From: Rubrivivax sp.
Lineage (GTDB): Bacteria; Pseudomonadota; Gammaproteobacteria; Burkholderiales; Burkholderiaceae_C
DNA: 64,000 nt
Reading direction: 5' to 3'
Assembly (NCBI GenBank): GCA_027484825.1
Contig: JAIXSE010000018.1
Location: 248,001-312,000, forward strand
Shown: one piece after another, positions 19,301 to 27,836 of the stretch
Layout: the number at the start of each line of letters is the position of its first letter
Position numbering within the stretch: position 1 is the first letter of the stretch
Made by a program: the position numbers and the translations under genes
The notes under the pieces: model-generated
Told to the model about the DNA's origin: nothing
The model's database searches: none
Seen by the model: the letters and a program-made list of their open reading frames with translations, nothing else

Positions 19301-22300
19301 ATGAATCCGAAGACGGACGGCAGCACGGGGCCTGCTGCGGACGCGCCTCGGCCCCGTAGCCGGCAGGCGCCCGCCATGGCCTCGGACGGGGCGGCGCCTC
19401 AGGATCCGGCACGACTGAGCCTGGCCGGCACCTATCCACCCGCGGCACCCGGGCCGGCGGCGCATCTGCGTGAGGGCTTGGAGACCGGGCAGCCCCCCGT
19501 CACGGGCCGCTTGGGCGGTGCGCATGGCGACGCTCACAGCGGCGCCAGCGTCGCCGACCCCGCCGCCAACCCCGGCGCGGACGCTGTTGCCGACCCTGCT
19601 GACCGCCATGCCGACAGCGACGTCGGTGAGGCCACCCGCTTCCTGCTCGGCGACTGGCTGGTGGACGTCTCGGCCCGCCGGCTGGTGCGCGGCGACGTGT
19701 CCATCAGCCTGGAGCCGCGTCCCATGGCGGTGCTGGTCATGCTGTGCCGTCGGCCTGGCGTGGTGATGAGTGCGGAGACCCTGCTGGCCAGTTGCTGGCC
19801 GGGAGAGAGCCTTGGCGACAACCCGATCCACAAGGTCGTGGCCGGTCTGCGCAAGGCGCTGGACGACAGTGCCAGCGCCCCCCGCTTCATCGAGACGATC
19901 CGCAAGCAGGGCTACCGGGTGGTGGCGCCGATCAGCGTGCTGTCGTCCATGGGCACCCGCAGCCATGAAGGCGGCTGGCGGGGCGACTCGCCGTTCTGCG
20001 GGCTGGAGCCCTTCGACGAGGCCCATGCAGCGGTGTTTTTTGGTCGCGACGACGCCGTGGCGGCCTTGCAGCAGCGTCTGGCTGCCCAGTGGCGCCGGCG
20101 CTGGCCGATGGTGGTGTTGCTGGGCCCCAGCGGCTCTGGCAAGACCTCCCTGGTGCAGGCCGGGCTGCTGCCGGCGCTGCGGGGCGAGGGGCTGGCGTCC
20201 CGTCAGGCGTTGCTGCCCGGCGGGCTGCAGATCAGCGCCAGCGCGACGGTGGACCTGGCGTCCCTCGGTGAGCTGGACCCGTGGTCCGCGCTGGCCGGGG
20301 GCCTGCTGGACTGGGAGGCGCAGGGCCAGCCGCTGCTGTCCGGCCACAGCATCGATTCCCTGGCGCAGTTGCTGCGCGACCGGCCCGACGAGGTGATCCG
20401 GCTACTGGGCATCGCCCTGCGTGCCATGGAAGCACCGGGGCGGGCGGAGAGCAGCTCGTCCGACATGCCGCTACGTCCGCCCCTGCTGGTCCTCGACCGA
20501 CTGGAGGCCGTGCTCCAGGGCGGTGTGTCCAGCCTGGCCATGTCGGACGGCGCGCAGGCGCCTGCCGCAGGGCCGGTCTCGCCGACAGGCCCCGGGGATG
20601 CGCCGCTGGCGGTGCGCTTCATGTCGACGCTGCACGCGCTGGTGGCCAGCGGGCGGATGCTGGTGCTGGCCTTGTGCCGCAATGACTTCTATCCGGCCCT
20701 GGCCCAGCATCCGACGCTGATGCGGGACAAGGAGCAGGGCGCTCACATGGACCTGGCACCGCCGGATGCCGACGCACTCGCGCAGATGATCCGCCTGCCC
20801 GCGCGGGCGGCGGGGCTGGTCTTCGGTTCCGACGCCAGCGGCCTGAACCGGCTGGACGACCGGCTCAGCAGCGATGCGATGCAAGCGCCGGATGCGCTGC
20901 CGCTGCTGCAATACACCTTGCAGGCGCTCTACCTGAGCCGTGCGCCCGGCGATGTGCTGAGCTGGGAGGCCTACGAAGCGATGGGCGGGCTGGAGGGTGC
21001 GATCGGGCGGCATGCGGAGGCGGTGCTGGCTGCCTTGCCGGCGCCTCGTCAGGAGGCGCTGGGGCGGCTGCTGCCGCGCATCGTGAGTCTGAGCGCCGAG
21101 GACGCCACGCCGACCAGCCGATGGGCGGCCGCCGCCTCCCTGGGGGACGACGACGAGCGGGCCCTGGCGCAGGCCTTTGTGGAAGCGCGGCTGCTGGTGG
21201 CGGACCATGTGGCCGGGGCGACGGGGTTTCGGGTGGCGCATGAGGCGCTGCTGCGGCAATGGCCCCGGGTGACGGCCTGGGTGGCCCAGCACCGGGCCAC
21301 GCTGGCGCTGCGGGATGAACTGCGTCACTGGTTGCAGCGTTGGCTGGGGGGCGGCGAGGGGCCGACCTTGTTGCTGCCCGGTGGCGGGCTGCTGTGGCAG
21401 GCCTCGCGCGCGCTGCAGGAAGCGCCGTCGCTGTTTGGGGCGGATGAGCAGCGGTTCATCCGGTCGTCGCTGAGCCGGCTGCGTCGGCAGCGTCGGCTTC
21501 GCTGGGTGGCCACCGGGTTGGTGGTCTTGTTGGCGGCGGTGGCAGTGGTGGCCGCGATCGCGTACGGACGGCAGGCGCGACTGGCCGCCGACCGGGAGCG
21601 GCAGAGCCAGCGGCTGGCGTCCTTCATGCTGGGGGATCTGGCGGATCAGTTGCGGCCGATTGGGAAGTTGTCGCTGCTCAGTCGTATTGGGGAACAAGGG
21701 GTGCGGCTCTTGGCCCCCGCGGACGGCGCCGGAGAGTCACCCGCCGAAGCGCTACAGCGCGCGAAGGCGCTGGTGGTGATCGGGGAGGTCAACAGCAGCC
21801 GGGGCAAAGGACGCACGGATGTGGCCATTGAAGCGCTCGATGCGGCCCGGCGCCTGCTGCTGGATCACCCGCCGACGCCGGAGGTCGACCTCGCGGACTA
21901 TTACAAGACCTTAGGGGCTGCTGCGTTCTGGTTGGGACAGATTGCCTTGGACGTCAACGATACGGAAACAGCGATGAAATGGTTCATTGCCTATCGCGAC
22001 GCCAGCGAAGCCTGGCGCAAGGCAATGCCGGAGGATGCCAGTGCTTCAATGGAATGGGGCTATGCCGTCAACAGCCTCGGCTCGACAGCGTTCCAGCGGG
22101 GTGCATGGGCGGAGGCGCAGGGCTGGTTTGAACAGGCACTGGCACAAAAGCGCGATTATCTGAGAACGCACCCAGACCATCGAAACGCGCTCGGTTCAGT
22201 GGCCGCATCCGAACAGTGGCTGGGCAAGGTGGCCTTGGTCAGGGGGCAGCCTCGAGCGGCCTTGCGGCATCTGGACGCTGCGCGAGGCCACCTGATCACC

Positions 22301-23014
22301 TTGCTGAACAAGGATCCAGACGAGCGCTCCCGTATTTGGGATCTCGGGACTGTGGAGCTTCGGCGAGCGGATGCGCTTCGCGCAGTCGGGCAAGAGCGGG
22401 CGGCCATTGGTGTCATGGAGGAGGCGGTACAGCGAATCAAGTCTGTCGTGGGGCCGGATCCCGATAATGATTACTGGCGTCTGGAACTCGCCCACGCAGA
22501 AGCGACCTTGCTGCTGGCCAAAGCGTCCACCGATGCAACGGGGCTCGAGCCATTGAGTCGGCTGAGAACAGCACTGCAAACACGCGGGTCCGCCTCGCGG
22601 AGTTTCGCGCGTTCCGATGCGCTGGCACGGCTGGCAGTGGCGGAGGTCGTCATCGCTGTCCATCGTGGCGATTGGACGCAAGCACAAAATGCGGCCGAGC
22701 AGGCTCGTCGTGAAGTGACTCGACTGCAGGCAGAGTGGCCAAGACAATGGCAGGTTCAAGACCTCAGTGGACGGCTGGGCTTGCTTGAGCTCCAAGTGCT
22801 TGACTCGCTCAGGCCGAGCGGGAAGGTGAGTGCCTGTGCCTCGCTGGGGGAACGTCTGTGGCCCGCCGTGCGAGGAGGACAGGGCGGTGTCACCTTGGAA
22901 GCTTGGCTGGTTGCGCGCCAATGCGTGAGCCCCGGAGAGCCCGAAGCGGAGTTTCGTCGGCAGTTGGTGGAAGGTGGATATGCACCCACCCAGCTTGCCA
23001 TTTCTCAACCCTAA
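19301..23014 (+). CDS. Winged-helix / nSTAND ATPase / TPR membrane regulator
   Basis: A 1237-residue fusion. Residues 1-110 are a disordered Ala/Asp/Pro-rich head. About 113-210 is an OmpR/CadC-type winged helix (LEPRPMAVLVMLCRRPGVVMS, FIETIRKQGYRVV). About 225-720 is a STAND-class ATPase of the nSTAND1 type: CGLEPFDEAHAAVFFGRDDA, Walker A GPSGSGKT (275-282), and PPLLVLDRLEAVLQ as the Walker B region. A transmembrane span lies near 733-757 (VVLLAAVAVVAAIAYG). The remaining 470 residues are TPR-like helical repeats. The layout suggests a one-component membrane regulator: an outside sensor, an ATP switch and an inside DNA-binding head. It is divergent from the eCIS operon by 245 bases, so eCIS control is a reasonable inference. 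It could also be a defence-type STAND protein. Confidence 0.85.
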   Translation: MNPKTDGSTGPAADAPRPRSRQAPAMASDGAAPQDPARLSLAGTYPPAAPGPAAHLREGLETGQPPVTGRLGGAHGDAHSGASVADPAANPGADAVADPADRHADSDVGEATRFLLGDWLVDVSARRLVRGDVSISLEPRPMAVLVMLCRRPGVVMSAETLLASCWPGESLGDNPIHKVVAGLRKALDDSASAPRFIETIRKQGYRVVAPISVLSSMGTRSHEGGWRGDSPFCGLEPFDEAHAAVFFGRDDAVAALQQRLAAQWRRRWPMVVLLGPSGSGKTSLVQAGLLPALRGEGLASRQALLPGGLQISASATVDLASLGELDPWSALAGGLLDWEAQGQPLLSGHSIDSLAQLLRDRPDEVIRLLGIALRAMEAPGRAESSSSDMPLRPPLLVLDRLEAVLQGGVSSLAMSDGAQAPAAGPVSPTGPGDAPLAVRFMSTLHALVASGRMLVLALCRNDFYPALAQHPTLMRDKEQGAHMDLAPPDADALAQMIRLPARAAGLVFGSDASGLNRLDDRLSSDAMQAPDALPLLQYTLQALYLSRAPGDVLSWEAYEAMGGLEGAIGRHAEAVLAALPAPRQEALGRLLPRIVSLSAEDATPTSRWAAAASLGDDDERALAQAFVEARLLVADHVAGATGFRVAHEALLRQWPRVTAWVAQHRATLALRDELRHWLQRWLGGGEGPTLLLPGGGLLWQASRALQEAPSLFGADEQRFIRSSLSRLRRQRRLRWVATGLVVLLAAVAVVAAIAYGRQARLAADRERQSQRLASFMLGDLADQLRPIGKLSLLSRIGEQGVRLLAPADGAGESPAEALQRAKALVVIGEVNSSRGKGRTDVAIEALDAARRLLLDHPPTPEVDLADYYKTLGAAAFWLGQIALDVNDTETAMKWFIAYRDASEAWRKAMPEDASASMEWGYAVNSLGSTAFQRGAWAEAQGWFEQALAQKRDYLRTHPDHRNALGSVAASEQWLGKVALVRGQPRAALRHLDAARGHLITLLNKDPDERSRIWDLGTVELRRADALRAVGQERAAIGVMEEAVQRIKSVVGPDPDNDYWRLELAHAEATLLLAKASTDATGLEPLSRLRTALQTRGSASRSFARSDALARLAVAEVVIAVHRGDWTQAQNAAEQARREVTRLQAEWPRQWQVQDLSGRLGLLELQVLDSLRPSGKVSACASLGERLWPAVRGGQGGVTLEAWLVARQCVSPGEPEAEFRRQLVEGGYAPTQLAISQP

Positions 23015-23050
23015 GGTCCGCAATCATGGACCGTTCAGTCACCATTAAAA

Positions 23051-23548
23051 ATGGCCAGCATCGACACCAGCATCACCAACTACTTCGCTATTCCGGTGAA
23101 ACGCATTGGCGCACCGGATCCCACTCTGATTGAGAAGTGCGCCTATTTCGACCGCAATTGGCAGCCGGTAGGCTCCAAGGACCTCTACGACACCGAGCAT
23201 CAGAATTCAGTCTGTCTGCGTCAGTGCGGGATCCGCCTCATTCCGGAAAAAGCGCTTTCGGAGATCGCTTCCGCAGGTTTTGAAGTCAACAACGATGTCA
23301 CGCTGTTTGCAGCCACCGCCAAGACGCTCGGGGGCTCTGGCGGCATGCCGAATCAGTTCCTAGCCCGTGAGGAGTCGGTGGCGCTGGTCAACGGCGATTC
23401 GGCAGCCGCGTGGTCTGTCACCATCCCGCTGGCTCCGAACACCCGACGCGGTGTCATTCTGGTATTCCAGTTCCTGGCGCAAGGGTCCATCCCGCAACAA
23501 CTTATTGCCACGGCTGACCCGGAGGTGGGCAACGGCAGCAGCAACTGA
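23051..23548 (+). CDS. Unrecognised 165-residue protein downstream of the STAND regulator
   Basis: The gene starts 36 bases after the regulator and is probably cotranscribed. The protein has no signal peptide or membrane span. It looks like a compact mixed alpha/beta domain (FAIPVKRIGAPDPTLIEKC, ESVALVNGDSAAAWSVTIPL, RRGVILVFQFLAQG). The C-terminus is PEVGNGSSN, closely matching the PEVEGGSSN end of the convergent 54-residue peptide at 23635-23799. GC is lower than in neighbouring genes. I do not recognise the family. Options include a cargo or partner protein of the injection system, or a substrate of the same exporter as the small peptide. Confidence 0.65.
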   Translation: MASIDTSITNYFAIPVKRIGAPDPTLIEKCAYFDRNWQPVGSKDLYDTEHQNSVCLRQCGIRLIPEKALSEIASAGFEVNNDVTLFAATAKTLGGSGGMPNQFLAREESVALVNGDSAAAWSVTIPLAPNTRRGVILVFQFLAQGSIPQQLIATADPEVGNGSSN

Positions 23549-23550
23549 CG

Positions 23551-23579
23551 ATTTGCCCTGCATCTCATGCAGGGCAAAT
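23551..23579. terminator. Bidirectional terminator-like hairpin
   Basis: A perfect 12-base inverted repeat (ATTTGCCCTGCA / TGCAGGGCAAAT) with a 5-base loop, directly after the stop of the 165-residue gene and before the end of the convergent peptide gene. It could end both transcripts. The downstream T-run on the plus strand is weak (GCTGTCTTT). Confidence 0.7.
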
Positions 23580-23634
23580 GCTGTCTTTCCAGATCACTTA
23601 ACTTGGAAGTGTGGAAGATCAGTGAGGCATTCAA

Positions 23635-23799
23635 TCAGTTGGAAGAACCGCCTTCGACTTCCGGGCCACCCGCCACGGCTTGCAACTCAGCAAGCGTGAG
23701 TTCCACCGGCGCAGTCACCTTTTGCGTGGCGGGATCGATCACCCAGAATTCCTTCGCAGCGTTGACTTCATCCTGAAAGCGTTGTTCGTTCGTGTTCAT
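23635..23799 (-). CDS. Double-glycine leader-type peptide (bacteriocin/RiPP-like)
   Basis: A 54-residue peptide. The middle carries VELTLAELQAVAGG, the double-glycine leader motif recognised by C39-peptidase exporters, and only nine residues (PEVEGGSSN) follow the GG. The ATG at 23799 has a GAGAGA element upstream. The same tail ends the 165-residue protein encoded convergently. No exporter, peptidase or modifying enzyme is visible nearby, so export would depend on genes elsewhere. It follows the HK-RR-DUF4239 genes on the same strand. Such a short core is unusual for a bacteriocin; signalling is as likely. Confidence 0.6.
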   Translation of the reverse strand: MNTNEQRFQDEVNAAKEFWVIDPATQKVTAPVELTLAELQAVAGGPEVEGGSSN

Positions 23800-23815
23800 G
23801 GTTCTCTCTGTTGAT

Positions 23816-23833
23816 GCCCCGGTTGTCCGGGGC
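23816..23833. promoter_or_regulatory. GC-rich hairpin in the leader of the peptide gene
   Basis: GCCCCGG-TTGT-CCGGGGC is a perfect 7-base stem with a 4-base loop, 16 bases upstream of the peptide start on the minus strand and 99 bases after the DUF4239 stop. There is no T-run. It could be an attenuator, an mRNA-stability element or a weak terminator that separates the peptide from the DUF4239 gene. Confidence 0.45.
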
Positions 23834-23932
23834 TGATTTCGGCCTCCCCAATGGGATGCCGCGCGCAGTATTCCCGAGGGTGGGAACATCCGCAACGAAT
23901 GCTCCGTGCAATGCTGCACTGCCTCTGAACAC

Positions 23933-24742
23933 TCACGGCGGTGACCGGATGCGCATTGTCTGCGCATCCCACCGCTCCATCCGCTGCAGCACCTTCTCAT
24001 ACGGCTCCGACGCCGGGCAGTCACTCCGGCAGAACGGCCGGTCCAGCGAGATCGCCAGAAACAGCCCCAGCCCCAGCAGCAACGCCGCCAGTACCAGCAA
24101 CGCCCGGCCCGCCCGATGCGCCGGAAGCAGGCTCAGGAAGCCCAGCGTCAGCCCGGTGCTGGCCGTGGTCACCGCCCACAGCGCCACGGGCACCACCGGC
24201 TGGGTCGCCTGCAGCCGGGCCTGGCGCAGTTGCAGCAACTGAAACGCCCCTTGCCAGACCTCCGGCATCAGCGCCCGCTCTGACGGGCTGCCGGGCTGAA
24301 TGCCGGAAAGCGACCGGAACAGCGTGTCAAAGGCGTCCCAGGTGGTCAGGCTGGAATGGCCGCCCTGCATGGCCGGCCATTCTTTCAAGATCACGGAACG
24401 GGTGTACGCGCGCAACTGCTCCCGCGCCAGCCGGGATTCATCCGGCCCCATCACCGCCAGGCTCCGGCCCAGCGCCGCGATGGCGCCGGCTTCCTGCTGC
24501 ACCATGCGCTCGGTGCGTCCGGCCGCCTCCCAGCCGGTGGCGGCGCACAGGCCCAGCAGCAGCAGCGACAGCAGTACCAGCAGCACGCCCACGCCGGTCA
24601 GCAGCCCGTCCTCCCGTCGCGACACTCGCAGTCCGCACCAGCGGCGGCGCAAGGTCTGGCCCGCGACCGCCAGGCCGACACATCCTCCCACCATCATCAA
24701 CCCGATCAACCAGTCCGGCATGTTGTAGATCCATAAGGGCAT
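23933..24742 (-). CDS. DUF4239 (bestrophin-like) membrane protein
   Basis: A 269-residue inner-membrane protein with two hydrophobic segments in the first 70 residues (IGLMMVGGCVGLAVAG, GVGVLLVLLSLLLLGLC) and two near 180-230. Between them lies a cytoplasmic helical domain (EAGAIAALGRSLAVMGPDE, EQLRAYTRSVILKEWPAM), and near the end LAISLDRPF, both typical of DUF4239. The family is suspected to form channel-like structures, but its function is not established. It starts 16 bases after the response regulator stop and is thus in one operon with the two-component pair. Confidence 0.75.
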   Translation of the reverse strand: MPLWIYNMPDWLIGLMMVGGCVGLAVAGQTLRRRWCGLRVSRREDGLLTGVGVLLVLLSLLLLGLCAATGWEAAGRTERMVQQEAGAIAALGRSLAVMGPDESRLAREQLRAYTRSVILKEWPAMQGGHSSLTTWDAFDTLFRSLSGIQPGSPSERALMPEVWQGAFQLLQLRQARLQATQPVVPVALWAVTTASTGLTLGFLSLLPAHRAGRALLVLAALLLGLGLFLAISLDRPFCRSDCPASEPYEKVLQRMERWDAQTMRIRSPP

Positions 24743-24758
24743 GGGCGCTCCGGACGGT

Positions 24759-25436
24759 TCAGGCAGCCACGCTGGGGTCGACTGTGCTCAGTCCTTCCCG
24801 CACGGCATAACGCGTCAGGCCCGCCACGCCCCGCACACCCAGCTTGCGGGTGATGTTCTCGCGGTGGGTGGCCACCGTCTTGGCACTCAGGTGCAGCCGC
24901 TCGGCGATGTCCTGCGTGCTGAGGTCCTCCGCAAACAGCTGGACGATCTCCCGCTCCCGCGCCGTCAAGGTCTGCGGCGGGCGCAGCGGGGTGACGGCGT
25001 CCAGTTGACGGTAGTGCTGGCGAAGTTCGTCGACCACCGCACCCATCAGGCCCTGGCTGAGGAAGATGCGGCCGGCGGCCACATCCCGCACCGCCTGCAG
25101 CAGCTCGTCGGCGGAAGCGTCTTTCAGCACAAAGCCCGACACGCCGGCATTGAGCGCCGTCACCACCGTCCGCTGGTCCCCGTGCATCGACAGGCAGATC
25201 GACGCCACCAGCGGCTGCTGCTGCTTGACACGCCGCACCGCCTCCAGTCCGTTCAGCCCCGGCATGGCCACGTCGGTCACCAGCACGTCCGGCTCCAGCT
25301 GGCGCACAAGGCGCACGGCGGCGGCGCCGTCCTCCGCCAGGCCGATCACCTCCATCCCGGGCTCCCGCCCCAGCAAGGCGGTCAAACCTTCGCGCACCAG
25401 TTGATGGTCGTCGGCAAGCACGATGCGAATGGTCAT
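24759..25436 (-). CDS. NarL/FixJ-type response regulator
   Basis: A 225-residue response regulator with an N-terminal receiver domain (acidic pocket ADDH at 8-11, phosphoacceptor Asp55 in VLVTDVAMPG) and a C-terminal LuxR-type helix-turn-helix (LTAREREIVQLFAEDLSTQD, LSAKTVATHRENI). It should be phosphorylated by the kinase encoded immediately upstream, whose stop overlaps its ATG by 4 bases, and then bind DNA as a dimer. The palindromes at 26430-26473, ahead of the kinase gene, are candidate binding sites. Confidence 0.93.
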   Translation of the reverse strand: MTIRIVLADDHQLVREGLTALLGREPGMEVIGLAEDGAAAVRLVRQLEPDVLVTDVAMPGLNGLEAVRRVKQQQPLVASICLSMHGDQRTVVTALNAGVSGFVLKDASADELLQAVRDVAAGRIFLSQGLMGAVVDELRQHYRQLDAVTPLRPPQTLTAREREIVQLFAEDLSTQDIAERLHLSAKTVATHRENITRKLGVRGVAGLTRYAVREGLSTVDPSVAA

Positions 25437-26338
25437 GGATGGCTCCCTTGGGGCAGTTCAACAATGGAAGAGGCGGACGCTTGCAGGTGGCCGGGCAATG
25501 GCACCAGCACGGTGGCGCAGGTGCCGCGGCCGGCCTCCCAGCGAAGGTGCAGCGAGCCTCCGATGGCTCGCAATTGCGCGCGGGATCCGGCCAGACCCAG
25601 GCCGCCGGAAGCGCTGTGGCGGCGCAAGCCGATGGAAGGCGCGGCGGCGGGCGGTGTTGCCCCTGTACCGGCGCTGATCACACTGGTGGCATTCGCGGCG
25701 GGGGGGGCATTGGCCGGATCGGGCAATCCCACGCCGTCGTCCTGCACCTGAATGCACAACCAGCCGTCGACCAGCCGGGGGGTGATATCCAGGCGGCGCG
25801 CCTTGGCATGCTTGAGCACGTTCAGGCACAGCTCCCGCACGACCCGGCAGATGAGCGCGCGCAGGGGTTCGGGCACGTCGAAGTCCGGGCCGCCGGTCTC
25901 CACCCGCACCAGCGGCCCCTGGGCGTCCAGTCCCAGGCCCAGCTCATGGGTCATCGCCTCCAGCGCGCCCGCCAGCCCGCCATGCCAGGCGGGCGGCGCC
26001 AGGGCGGTGGTGAGGGTACGGACGGTGTGAGACAGCTTGCCGATCCAGGCGCACATCTCGTCGACTTCCGGCGCTGGCAAACGCGTGGGACCGTGGCGCC
26101 ATTCACTCATCCGAAGACGGATGCGGACAATCAGGGCGCCCACTTCGTCATGCAACACCGTGGCAATCCGCTCGCGTTCGCGACCTTCGGCGGCACTGAG
26201 GGCACGGGCCACGGAGGCCGGCCGCCCAAGCCCGGTGACGGGCCGGGTGCCCGTGGGTTGAGGCAGACGGCAGGTGGCGCTGCGCCGCACAAGGGTCACG
26301 CTGTGCCTGCGTCCGGAAGGAGGGGGCAGGGTGATCAT
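25433..26338 (-). CDS. NarL-family sensor histidine kinase without membrane sensor
   Basis: A 301-residue kinase with the HisKA_3 phosphoacceptor helix (RERIATVLHDEVG, His63) and a HATPase domain (RELCLNVLKHAKARRL as N-box, QVQDDGVGLP, GLGLAGSRAQL as G-box). The 50 residues before the His helix contain no membrane span or recognisable sensor. A Pro/Ala-rich insert of about 30 residues interrupts the ATP-lid region between the DDGVGL and GLGLAG motifs. It is therefore probably cytoplasmic and depends on a partner for its signal; the DUF4239 membrane protein two genes downstream is a candidate. Confidence 0.85.
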   Translation of the reverse strand: MITLPPPSGRRHSVTLVRRSATCRLPQPTGTRPVTGLGRPASVARALSAAEGRERERIATVLHDEVGALIVRIRLRMSEWRHGPTRLPAPEVDEMCAWIGKLSHTVRTLTTALAPPAWHGGLAGALEAMTHELGLGLDAQGPLVRVETGGPDFDVPEPLRALICRVVRELCLNVLKHAKARRLDITPRLVDGWLCIQVQDDGVGLPDPANAPPAANATSVISAGTGATPPAAAPSIGLRRHSASGGLGLAGSRAQLRAIGGSLHLRWEAGRGTCATVLVPLPGHLQASASSIVELPQGSHP

Positions 26339-26429
26339 GGGGAATTCCTCTCAAAAGGGGTGCGGGCCGGGAGGCCGGTCGGAACCCAGGCTCCGATGGG
26401 TTGAACGGTAGGGCGCGCCGCCTGTTGAG

Positions 26430-26473
26430 ACCTTCCGGAAACCTTCCGAGGGTGAGGAAACCTTCCGGAAGGT
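26430..26473. promoter_or_regulatory. ACCTTCCGGAA repeat cluster, probable operator
   Basis: ACCTTCCGGAA lies at 26430-26440, the variant ACCTTCCGAG at 26441-26450, and the perfect 14-base palindrome ACCTTCCGGAAGGT at 26460-26473. A related TCCGGA follows at 26485-26490. The cluster sits 92-135 bases upstream of the kinase start. Autoregulation by the NarL-type regulator is an inference. Confidence 0.5.
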
Positions 26474-26694
26474 GGAGAGAAGGGTCCGGAAGATTGGGAA
26501 GGAATCCTTTTTCAGTTGGAAGAGGACTCTGCGTTGATGGTCATTGAATGGAATTGCTGAGGGTTGATGACAGATCGACTCCCATGTTGGATGAGACCCC
26601 ATTCCATCGACGTCTTGGCGCATAGAGCCCGGGACCCGCGTTCTCTCATTAGGGTCTGCACCAAGCCATTGCATGCCCTGCTGTTGGAGAATTC

Positions 26695-26707
26695 AAAACA
26701 ACGTTCC
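26695..26707. promoter_or_regulatory. Possible KdgR-like operator before kdgK
   Basis: AAAAC-AAC-GTTCC matches the KdgR-type pattern GAAAC-N3-GTTTC at 8 of 10 arm positions and ends 15 bases before the kdgK ATG, where binding would block initiation. The match is imperfect and the call is tentative. Confidence 0.3.
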
Positions 26708-26722
26708 AAAAATGAGAGATTC

Positions 26723-27655
26723 ATGACCCAACGCGTGGCCGTCATTGGCGAATGCATGCTGGAATTGCAGGGCCAGGCCTTTGGGCCAATGACCCAGAGC
26801 TACGGGGGCGACACGCTCAATACCGCGGTGTATTTGCGGCGCTGTGGGCAGAGTGCCGGCATTGAGGTGGCCTATGCCACTGCGGTGGGCGAAGACAGTC
26901 TGAGCCAGGGCTTGCTGGACCGCTGGACGGCGCAGGGGCTGGACACCCGACTGGTGCGGCGCATTCCTGGTCGGCATCCTGGCCTTTACATGATCCAGGT
27001 GGATGAGCGCGGTGAGCGCAGCTTCCATTACTGGCGCGACACGGCCGCCGCCAAAGCGTATTTCGAGGTGGCGCAGACGCCCCTGGAGTTGGAAGCGGAC
27101 GGGTACGACTGCCTGTACCTGAGCGGCATCACCCTGGCCATCCTTCCCCCGGCCGGACGGGATCGACTCCTGGACTTGATGGCACGGATGCGTTCGCGGG
27201 CCACGGTCGTGTTCGACAACAACTACCGCCCCCGGCTCTGGCCGGACCCGGCGCAAGCGCGCGACGCTTTCCAGCGGGCGTTCAGCCTGGCCACCGTGGC
27301 GCTGGTGACGGCGGACGACCACCAGGCCCTGCTGGGATTGGACACACCGGAAGCGGCGCTGGCCCATGCCCAGGCCCTGTCCACGCCCGAGGTGGTGATC
27401 AAGCGCGGCGCGGCGCCGACCCTGGTGCGGAGCCCCGAGCAGCCGGGCCGCTGGCTGACCGCAGCGACCGAGCAGGTCGCCCGGGTGGTGGACACCACTG
27501 CTGCCGGCGACTCCTTTGCGGGCGGCTATCTGGCCCGGCGCCTGGCGGGCGCATCAGCGGTGGAGGCGGCCACCCATGGCAATCGGGTGGCGGCGCGGGT
27601 GATCCAGCATCACGGAGCCGTCATTCCCGCCGAGGCGATGCAGGACCTGATTTAA
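26723..27655 (+). CDS. kdgK: 2-keto-3-deoxygluconate kinase
   Basis: A 310-residue PfkB-family sugar kinase. It shows the N-terminal glycine motif (GGDTLNTAVYLRRCG) and the C-terminal ATP/anion-hole signature DTTAAGDSFAGGYLA with catalytic Asp263. It should phosphorylate KDG to KDPG, the step that follows KduD in pectin breakdown and feeds the Entner-Doudoroff aldolase. The start at 26723 is chosen because MTQRVAVIGECMLE is the usual PfkB N-terminus; the longer frame upstream is poorly composed. PfkB specificity is not certain from sequence, but the pectin-gene context supports KDG. No kdgA aldolase gene is in the window. Confidence 0.85.
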   Translation: MTQRVAVIGECMLELQGQAFGPMTQSYGGDTLNTAVYLRRCGQSAGIEVAYATAVGEDSLSQGLLDRWTAQGLDTRLVRRIPGRHPGLYMIQVDERGERSFHYWRDTAAAKAYFEVAQTPLELEADGYDCLYLSGITLAILPPAGRDRLLDLMARMRSRATVVFDNNYRPRLWPDPAQARDAFQRAFSLATVALVTADDHQALLGLDTPEAALAHAQALSTPEVVIKRGAAPTLVRSPEQPGRWLTAATEQVARVVDTTAAGDSFAGGYLARRLAGASAVEAATHGNRVAARVIQHHGAVIPAEAMQDLI

Positions 27656-27836
27656 CCCCTCGCAGTCCAGGCTCCGCCACGTGCGGGACCTTCATCAGCT
27701 CGGTGCAACGACCTTTGCCGCCGTCAACGTCTGGCCAAGGTCGTGGCGTGCGGGGCACTGCATGCCGCCCGGACCCAGCGCTATCTGGGAGGGACAATGC
27801 GGCGCGCCCGGAACGTCTCGGGGAGGCAATCAATGA

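Larger units (their letters stand above)
26339..26722. other. Intergenic region between the kinase and kdgK genes
   Basis: This 384-base gap holds the promoters of two divergent units. It contains the ACCTTCCGGAA repeat cluster at 26430-26473, annotated separately, and a KdgR-like half-matching palindrome at 26695-26707. No credible gene is seen on either strand. Confidence 0.6.

Noticed and set aside
19070-19448. Upstream extension of the DUF4255 gene to 19448
   Set aside because: The added 131 residues are Arg/Pro/Ser-rich, cover the divergent promoter region and the regulator's first codons, and do not match the family.
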